10,069 bases of DNA from an uncultured Flavobacterium sp. GTDB lineage: Bacteria > Bacteroidota > Bacteroidia > Flavobacteriales > Flavobacteriaceae. The notes below the pieces were generated by a model that saw only the letters and a list, made by a program, of their open reading frames with translations, had not been told where the DNA came from and searched no databases. Made by a program: the position numbers and the translations under genes. Shown in pieces: positions 6,901 through 10,069 of the stretch. The number at the start of each line of letters is the position of its first letter. Positions within the stretch are counted from its first letter, which is position 1. The stretch is taken from positions 1 to 10,069 of the forward strand of contig CAMLKV010000047.1 in NCBI GenBank assembly GCA_946480635.1. Direction: 5' to 3'.

Positions 6901-7111
6901 TAAAAAGCGTACTGAAAAATATCGTGGTCAAACTGACAAAAGCAGTGATAAAACTGACTTGATACGCCGAATTATAAAACACATTTTCACTTACAGAAAA
7001 GCGAGCATTTTGCCCTCCAAAAACTCCAAAAGCAAAAATTAGGAATAATGTCAGATAGAAGCCCCATCTTTTAAAATACTCCTGAACATCAAACCAGAAA
7101 ACTGTTTTCAT
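3920..7111 (-). CDS. ABC-2 permease fused to an M1-type metallopeptidase domain
   Basis: A 1063-residue membrane protein. Residues 1-265 and about 305-567 each contain roughly six hydrophobic segments (for example 15-33, 104-124, 141-166, 247-264; then 321-339, 405-433, 446-466, 522-543, 550-567). This suggests two ABC-2 permease halves in one chain. From about 570 a soluble region begins, and its C-terminal third is an M1 (gluzincin) peptidase domain: HELAHLWW at 908-915, glutamate 933 in TETLAMYTE as the probable third zinc ligand, and Tyr988 in CYSKGTVVMYLL matching the catalytic tyrosine of M1 enzymes. The HExxH-to-Glu spacing is 20 rather than the classical 18 residues. The GAMEN exopeptidase motif is replaced by GFAATAYP (871-878). 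The start codon overlaps the stop of the ABC ATPase gene (ATGA), so the two are translationally coupled. The substrate is unknown, and the peptidase may not be a true aminopeptidase. Confidence 0.9.
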   Translation of the reverse strand: MKTVFWFDVQEYFKRWGFYLTLFLIFAFGVFGGQNARFSVSENVFYNSAYQVSFITAFVSLTTIFFSTLFTAQLAIKEIDNRFEQIYFSTPIQKKQFLSGRYASVLLMSFLFTFILTVSFFTGQSSNAKTLESGAFNLTYYFVPMLYFTVINTVFVTAVLCVVAWFSKSKMSIYVGGLSLYILYMVALLFSSSPFMAQSLPQSEETKLISGILDPFGMSAFFNQTAQWSVVQRNTSIIGFDGIFIWNRLGVVLISLALLCIAFRNYSFSKKSKRKKTISLEDNEISESIPFKFTETDEGFMVKVNTLLSFVKINLIYIFKSIPFVLIVLALLFAVGMEMYAEIEKGIRIPQKYASSGLMTSTIIQNFYVLGVIVVLFYTHDIYWRSRNVNFNMIEGSTPNVKTQFWAHWFTLFLVILSFSLILIAEGIIFQLLYCYPVLEWSVYSKVFLFTTLPLFALSGFLLIIQKMVPQKYVALGLSALFAFVMATPFGRKLITAPFMKFLYSISFDYSDMNGFGSYEVIFIYRLLFGFLVLSILFYLVSLRKFHFKKVYVYLILLLLVLNAFGLSQKISDGYLPKDENSQLQAQADYEKQFRSYQNQPQPTITDVNTKVELFPDDNAYIIEGVYQLENKTDKEIEKVLISFSDGFEIKNADFQFNENRYSVGEQSQILKLNQPMKPNERAKFTFEIAYQWEPVNGHQSFNAIVENGSFMRISRYYPQFGYNSDNEIQEKTIRKQFQLGPKTETKAFDAPKEPNNDFINLDMTIVTSNEQVAIGMGELVKQWKNGNRNFFQYQVKQIPFRFGVSSAQYAVKKEDYKGKKFEVYYHPSHYENVAHLLKNAKLTMEYCESNFGPYPYKTIRFAEVSSFTKGFAATAYPATVFMTEDMIFYCNIKADDNQDVINELAGHELAHLWWGGNQINPDQRDGAVMLTETLAMYTEMMLLKKMYGKEEMLKRVQMHLDIYNNEKGFSKEAPLYRAKPDDRHICYSKGTVVMYLLSEMIGEEKVNLALKNFLEKNKFPHTKPISEDLIKEIYKITPKENHSKINDLFKKITPFKLKINQK

Positions 7112-7989
7112 ATTACCATAGATTTTAGGTTCAACGTAGCAAAATAAACATCTTCCAAACTCGGATTGACTTGCTGAAAATCAATCTGTTGTTGCTCTGA
7201 AAGCAAATGAACATTCATTTTCCCTGCTGAAAATTGGGACGAAATCACGGAATATTCATTTTTGTAATGCGTAAGCTCCTCTTTCTTAATTTGTTTTCTC
7301 CAAATTTTACCTTGCAACGATTCAATTAAATCATTTGGATTCCCTTGGAGAAGTACTTTTCCTTCATTCATAATTGCCATTTTGGAACACAAATTGCGAA
7401 CATCTTCCACCAAATGTGTTGACAGGATTACGATTCGGTCTTCCCCTATTTCACTCAAAAGGCTGTTGAAACGGTTACGCTCTTCAGGGTCTAATCCAGC
7501 TGTTGGTTCATCGACGATAATAATTTTCGGATTCCCCAACAAAGCCTGAGCTACCCCGAAACGCTGACGCATTCCTCCGGAAAACGTATGCACTTCTTTT
7601 TTTCTATGTGCTGACAGATTTACTTTTTCGAGTAACGAAAGGATTTGTTCTTTTCGCTCCTTTGAATCGGTTACACCTTTTAAAACCGCGAGATGATTCA
7701 GCAAATCGTAAGCCGATACTTTAGGATATACGCCGAAATCCTGTGGCAAAAAACCAAGTTGTTTCTTTATAAAATCTGGTTTTTTTAACACATCAACATC
7801 GTTGAAAAGAATCTGCCCGCTGTCTGCCGATTGTAAGCCCACAATCGTGCGCATTAATGATGATTTTCCGGCTCCGTTCGGTCCTAATAAACCAAACATG
7901 CCATTGTTGATTTCAAGCGAAATATTGTCAATCGCTTTTACTCCATTTTTATACGTTTTTTGAAGATTTTTAATAATTAAACTGTTCAT
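7108..7989 (-). CDS. ABC transporter ATP-binding protein
   Basis: Cytoplasmic ATPase that should energise the fused permease encoded just downstream, with a 4-base overlap. The 293-residue protein shows Walker A GPNGAGKS (36-43), Q-loop Q83, the signature FSGGM (136-140, a variant of LSGGQ), Walker B IIIVDEP (156-162) and the H-loop histidine 192. After about residue 215 comes a C-terminal extension of about 80 residues ending NPSLEDVYFATL, a tail typical of ATPases that work with ABC-2 permeases. One ATPase gene with a double-length permease suggests an ATPase homodimer. The transported molecule cannot be told from sequence. No clear -33/-7 promoter is seen in the 119 bases before it, so it may be read from the upstream regulator genes. 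Confidence 0.95.
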   Translation of the reverse strand: MNSLIIKNLQKTYKNGVKAIDNISLEINNGMFGLLGPNGAGKSSLMRTIVGLQSADSGQILFNDVDVLKKPDFIKKQLGFLPQDFGVYPKVSAYDLLNHLAVLKGVTDSKERKEQILSLLEKVNLSAHRKKEVHTFSGGMRQRFGVAQALLGNPKIIIVDEPTAGLDPEERNRFNSLLSEIGEDRIVILSTHLVEDVRNLCSKMAIMNEGKVLLQGNPNDLIESLQGKIWRKQIKKEELTHYKNEYSVISSQFSAGKMNVHLLSEQQQIDFQQVNPSLEDVYFATLNLKSMVI

Positions 7990-8052
7990 TTTGATTGATT
8001 ATTGATGATTATTAATTAAAAATTACATATTCTGATTCATTAAAAATTAGGC

Positions 8053-8082
8053 AAAAAAAGCCCTGTCGGTCAAAAAACCGAT
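8053..8082 (-). terminator. Weak terminator-like hairpin between the regulator and ABC genes
   Basis: On the minus strand TCGGT and ACCGA pair (5 bp) around a T-rich loop, and seven T follow six bases later. The stem is short and the T run is displaced, so read-through into the ABC genes is quite possible. Confidence 0.3.
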
Positions 8083-8108
8083 ACTATTGATCCGTTAAAA
8101 AATGATAC

Positions 8109-8315
8109 TTATTCGCTGATGTATTCTAAGATGTCACCAGGCTGACAATCCAAAGCTTTACAGATGGCTTCCAAAGTTTCAAACCGTATACCTTTTGCTT
8201 TTCCAGTCTTCAGAATGGATAAATTTGCTGGGGTTATACCCAGAATTTCTGCCAATTCTTTCGACTGCATTTTACGTTTGGCCAGCATCACATCTACATT
8301 TACAATAATTGGCAT
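8109..8315 (-). CDS. Small XRE-family transcriptional regulator (YozG-like)
   Basis: A 68-residue protein that is little more than one helix-turn-helix domain. Recognition-type helices lie at about residues 18-26 (SKELAEILG) and 29-37 (PANLSILKTG), with the well-conserved tail FETLEAICKALDCQPGDILEY (45-65). This pattern is that of the YozG-like XRE regulators usually encoded next to a DUF2975 membrane protein, as here. Its start lies 4 bases after the stop of the DUF2975 gene. It probably binds DNA as a dimer and controls its own operon. An inverted repeat at 8874-8894, over the operon promoter, is a candidate operator. The inducing signal is unknown. Confidence 0.92.
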   Translation of the reverse strand: MPIIVNVDVMLAKRKMQSKELAEILGITPANLSILKTGKAKGIRFETLEAICKALDCQPGDILEYISE

Positions 8316-8319
8316 AGTT

Positions 8320-8835
8320 CTAAATATATAAATCCTGTTCGTTTTGCAGATTTACTCCCTGCTGAAAAATCGCTGCCATGAAAAAGATAAAAATTCCCAT
8401 TATTGCATGTGCGACAATCATCGCAAAAAAAGGAAAATCTTCAATACTGAATAGCGACCAGATTATAATGGCAATCGGATACAGCAACAAATTAAACTGA
8501 TAAAAACACTTTAAGTTTTTCAAACCTTCTTTTGTAAACAAACGCTCTTGCTTGAAAGTTTTGAAGACATTACTCAACACCCAAAAGAACAAGCCATAAA
8601 GCGATAATCCTAAAACCATTTCCGCAACATACGCTACTGTATATTCAGACCCCAAGAGAAAATGTTGTTTTGTAAATGGAAAATTAATGGCAAATCTGTT
8701 TTGCTCCATTTTTTCAAAAAATGGACCTTTAAAAGCGCAGTTAACTAAGGCATAAATCGCCGTTATCAAATAGAAAACTGCAACAATTTTAACAATTACA
8801 AATAAAAAAGAAGCTATAACCCTGACAAGTTTCAT
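8320..8835 (-). CDS. DUF2975 family membrane protein
   Basis: A 171-residue protein with four predicted membrane helices at about residues 8-30, 69-91, 110-130 and 135-158, and the family's characteristic end GVNLQNEQDLYI (160-171). Function is unknown. Members are typically paired with a small YozG-like XRE protein, which follows 4 bases downstream here, and the pair may form a membrane-linked regulatory unit. The ATG at 8835 (MKLVRVIASF) is preferred to an in-frame ATG at 8871, because the predicted promoter -7 element lies between them. Downstream of the pair come the ABC ATPase and permease-peptidase genes, possibly the regulated target. Family assignment is good; function is not known. 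Confidence 0.85.
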   Translation of the reverse strand: MKLVRVIASFLFVIVKIVAVFYLITAIYALVNCAFKGPFFEKMEQNRFAINFPFTKQHFLLGSEYTVAYVAEMVLGLSLYGLFFWVLSNVFKTFKQERLFTKEGLKNLKCFYQFNLLLYPIAIIIWSLFSIEDFPFFAMIVAHAIMGIFIFFMAAIFQQGVNLQNEQDLYI

Positions 8836-8859
8836 TGGTTCTAAATTAAAATTACAAAG

Positions 8860-8889
8860 CAAATGTAACAATTAATTATTGTAAAACAA
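8860..8889 (-). promoter_or_regulatory. Predicted promoter of the DUF2975-XRE genes
   Basis: On the minus strand TTG (8889-8887), a 19-base spacer and TACATTTG (8867-8860) match the Bacteroidota -33/-7 consensus. Transcription should start about 20 bases before the chosen ATG at 8835. It is divergent from the trp promoter. Confidence 0.62.
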
Positions 8890-8894
8890 TAATT
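8874..8894. repeat. Perfect inverted repeat, candidate operator
   Basis: AATTATTGT and ACAATAATT are perfect inverted copies separated by AAA. The repeat covers the -33 element of the DUF2975-XRE promoter, where a bound dimer would block RNA polymerase. The XRE protein of the operon is the obvious candidate ligand, but this is inference. AT-rich DNA makes chance palindromes more common. Confidence 0.4.
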
Positions 8895-8961
8895 TTTTAT
8901 CAAATTTTTATAATTTTACAAAAGTCATTAATTTTTGATTTTAAAAAAAGTAAAAAAATAG

Positions 8962-8993
8962 TTGTGTATTCGAAAATCATTTCTATAACTTTG
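8962..8993 (+). promoter_or_regulatory. Predicted promoter of the trp operon
   Basis: TTG (8962-8964), a 21-base spacer and TAACTTTG (8986-8993) give a full match to the Bacteroidota consensus. Transcription should begin near 8998, about 20 bases before the trp leader peptide. Confidence 0.75.
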
Positions 8994-9017
8994 TACTGTT
9001 ACAAAACAACAACAGAA

Positions 9018-9074
9018 ATGAACAATATTTTAAACAATACTTGGTGGTGGAATTACTTACGTCGAAAATCGTGA
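9018..9074 (+). CDS. trpL: trp operon leader peptide (18 aa, WWW)
   Basis: An 18-residue peptide, MNNILNNTWWWNYLRRKS, with three consecutive TGG Trp codons at 9042-9050. It is preceded by an A-rich start region and followed by a terminator and then trpE. Shortage of charged Trp-tRNA would stall the ribosome on the Trp run and favour read-through into trpE. It is too short for ordinary gene calling. The symbol is used by functional analogy; there is no sequence homology claim to the enterobacterial leader. Confidence 0.9.
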   Translation: MNNILNNTWWWNYLRRKS

Positions 9075-9113
9075 GCGAATCCTCCTATCTGTATTTTTAA
9101 AACCAAAATAGAT

Positions 9114-9147
9114 AAAAAGGCTTGTCAATCACGACAAGCCTTTTTTT
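9114..9147 (+). terminator. Intrinsic terminator of the trp attenuator
   Basis: AAAAAGGCTTGTC (9114-9126) and GACAAGCCTTTTT (9133-9145) pair perfectly around the loop AATCAC, followed by T through 9147. It lies 20 bases before the trpE start codon. Confidence 0.9.
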
Positions 9148-9167
9148 ATTCTCAAAAATTAAGCATC

Positions 9168-10069
9168 ATGAAAACATATAAACTCCATACTCACTACAAA
9201 CAAATCCTTGCCGATACAATTACTCCGGTAAGCATTTATCTGAAAATCCGCGACAAATTCCCAAACAGTCTTTTGCTGGAAAGTAATGACTACCACAGCA
9301 ATGAGAACAGTTTTTCCTACATCTGCTGCAATCCAATTGCCAGCATAAAAGTGGAAAGCGAAAGTATCTCTGTAGCACTTCCAGACGGAAGCACGACTAA
9401 AAAACCAATCCAAAACCAAACAAATGTTACAGAAAGCATTCAGGAATTTGCCTCGCGGTTTGAGACACAAAGCACCGGATTTAAGTTTATCACCAATGGT
9501 TTATTCGGGTTTACTAGTTATGATGCCGTACGGTATTTTGAAAAAGTTAGCATTGAAAAACGTTCTTCTGATTTACAGATTCCCGACATGTATTATGCTG
9601 TTTACCAGAACATCATTATCATCAATCATTTCAAAAACGAAGCTTATATTTTTTGCCACAGTATTGATAACGAAAACAATATTGTAGAAATCGAGCAGCT
9701 CATTCAATCGAAGAATTTTGCTTCCTATTCCTTTTCAAAAGAAGGAGAATCTTTCTCAAATTTAACCGATACAGATTTCAAAGCCAATGTCACTTTGGCC
9801 AAAAAACACTGCTACCGTGGTGATATTTTCCAATTGGTTTTATCTAGAAGATTCACACAAGGTTTCAAAGGAGATGAGTTCAATGTGTACCGAGCATTAC
9901 GAAGTGTTAATCCATCTCCATATTTGTTCTTTTTCGATTATGGTAACTTTAAAATCATGGGATCATCTCCCGAAGCTCAGTTAGTGATCAAAAACAGAAA
10001 AGCGGAAATCCATCCCATAGCTGGTACTTTCAAACGTACCGGAAACGATGAGCAGGATACCCATTTAGC
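9168..10069 (+). CDS. trpE: Anthranilate synthase component I, 5' part (runs off the right edge)
   Basis: Converts chorismate to anthranilate, the first committed step of tryptophan synthesis, using ammonia supplied by the glutaminase component TrpG. The first 300 codons are visible, of a family that is usually about 460-520 residues. The N-terminal LLES (36-39) is part of the tryptophan feedback-binding site. GDIFQLVLSRRF (218-229), NPSPYLF (248-254), GSSPE (265-269) and IAGT (284-287) are signatures of the chorismate-binding catalytic domain, which continues beyond the window. The distinction from PabB rests on the LLES motif and on the upstream leader with three Trp codons. The start at 9168 lies 20 bases after the trp terminator. 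Expression is expected to be controlled by attenuation and the enzyme by Trp feedback. Confidence 0.95.
   Translation, partial: MKTYKLHTHYKQILADTITPVSIYLKIRDKFPNSLLLESNDYHSNENSFSYICCNPIASIKVESESISVALPDGSTTKKPIQNQTNVTESIQEFASRFETQSTGFKFITNGLFGFTSYDAVRYFEKVSIEKRSSDLQIPDMYYAVYQNIIIINHFKNEAYIFCHSIDNENNIVEIEQLIQSKNFASYSFSKEGESFSNLTDTDFKANVTLAKKHCYRGDIFQLVLSRRFTQGFKGDEFNVYRALRSVNPSPYLFFFDYGNFKIMGSSPEAQLVIKNRKAEIHPIAGTFKRTGNDEQDTHL

Larger units (their letters stand above)
9018..9147 (+). promoter_or_regulatory. trp attenuator
   Basis: The leader peptide, the 40-base stretch after it and the terminator form a transcription attenuator for trpE. The competing antiterminator is less clear by eye than in the cys leader. 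The best candidate pairs TATCTGTATTTT (9086-9097) with AAAATAGATA (9105-9114), which borders the 5' arm of the terminator. A G-U-rich pairing of GTGAGC near 9071 with GCTTGT in the terminator arm is another possibility. Confidence 0.75.

Noticed and set aside
8836..8871. Upstream in-frame ATG at 8871 for the DUF2975 gene
   Set aside because: The predicted -7 element (8860-8867) lies within this stretch, so the mRNA probably starts after it; the ATG at 8835 starts a proper first membrane helix.
8874..8894. The inverted repeat read as a transcription terminator
   Set aside because: It lies upstream of both divergent transcription starts and over a -33 element, and the stem is AT-only apart from one G-C pair, so an operator or chance palindrome is more likely.
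9159..9984. Open frames on both strands overlapping the start of trpE
   Set aside because: They overlap a clearly recognisable TrpE coding sequence in another frame or strand and have no recognisable protein motifs.

Overview
The window looks like a chromosomal segment of a member of the Bacteroidota, most likely a Flavobacterium-type species. The DNA is AT-rich. Genes start after A-rich stretches rather than Shine-Dalgarno sequences. Three good matches to the Bacteroidota -33/-7 promoter (TTG ... TAnnTTTG) sit where promoters are expected. The proteins read as flavobacterial. There is no sign of phage, transposon, CRISPR, tRNA or rRNA.

Layout from left to right. (1) Positions 1-3433, minus strand: an assimilatory sulfate and cysteine operon in the order cysH, cysD, cysN and a serine O-acetyltransferase gene cut by the window edge. 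CysH carries the iron-sulfur cysteines of an APS reductase and no APS kinase gene is visible, so the expected route is sulfate to APS to sulfite. The acetyltransferase makes the O-acetylserine that accepts the resulting sulfide. (2) Positions 3434-3919: the long leader of that operon, and the most interesting part of the window. It holds a promoter, then two consecutive transcription attenuators that are not annotated by ordinary gene calling. Each has a short leader peptide with a Met/Cys cluster (MMMCMCC in the first, MMMCCCM in the second). Each also has a hairpin just after the cluster, an antiterminator arm inside the leader coding sequence, and an intrinsic terminator. (3) Positions 3920-8835, minus strand: a DUF2975 membrane protein, a small YozG-like XRE regulator, an ABC ATPase and a 1063-residue fusion of a double ABC-2 permease with an M1-type metallopeptidase domain. 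The ATPase and permease genes overlap by 4 bases. (4) Positions 8836-9167: divergent promoters, an inverted repeat, and on the plus strand a trp leader peptide with three Trp codons in a row followed by a terminator. (5) Positions 9168-10069, plus strand: the first 300 codons of trpE.

Two amino-acid biosynthesis operons (sulfur and tryptophan) thus flank an ABC transporter/regulator cluster. Both use ribosome-stalling leader peptides, and both promoters have the same 21-base spacing. The sulfur operon differs in having two such gates in series, each reading a mixture of Met and Cys codons.
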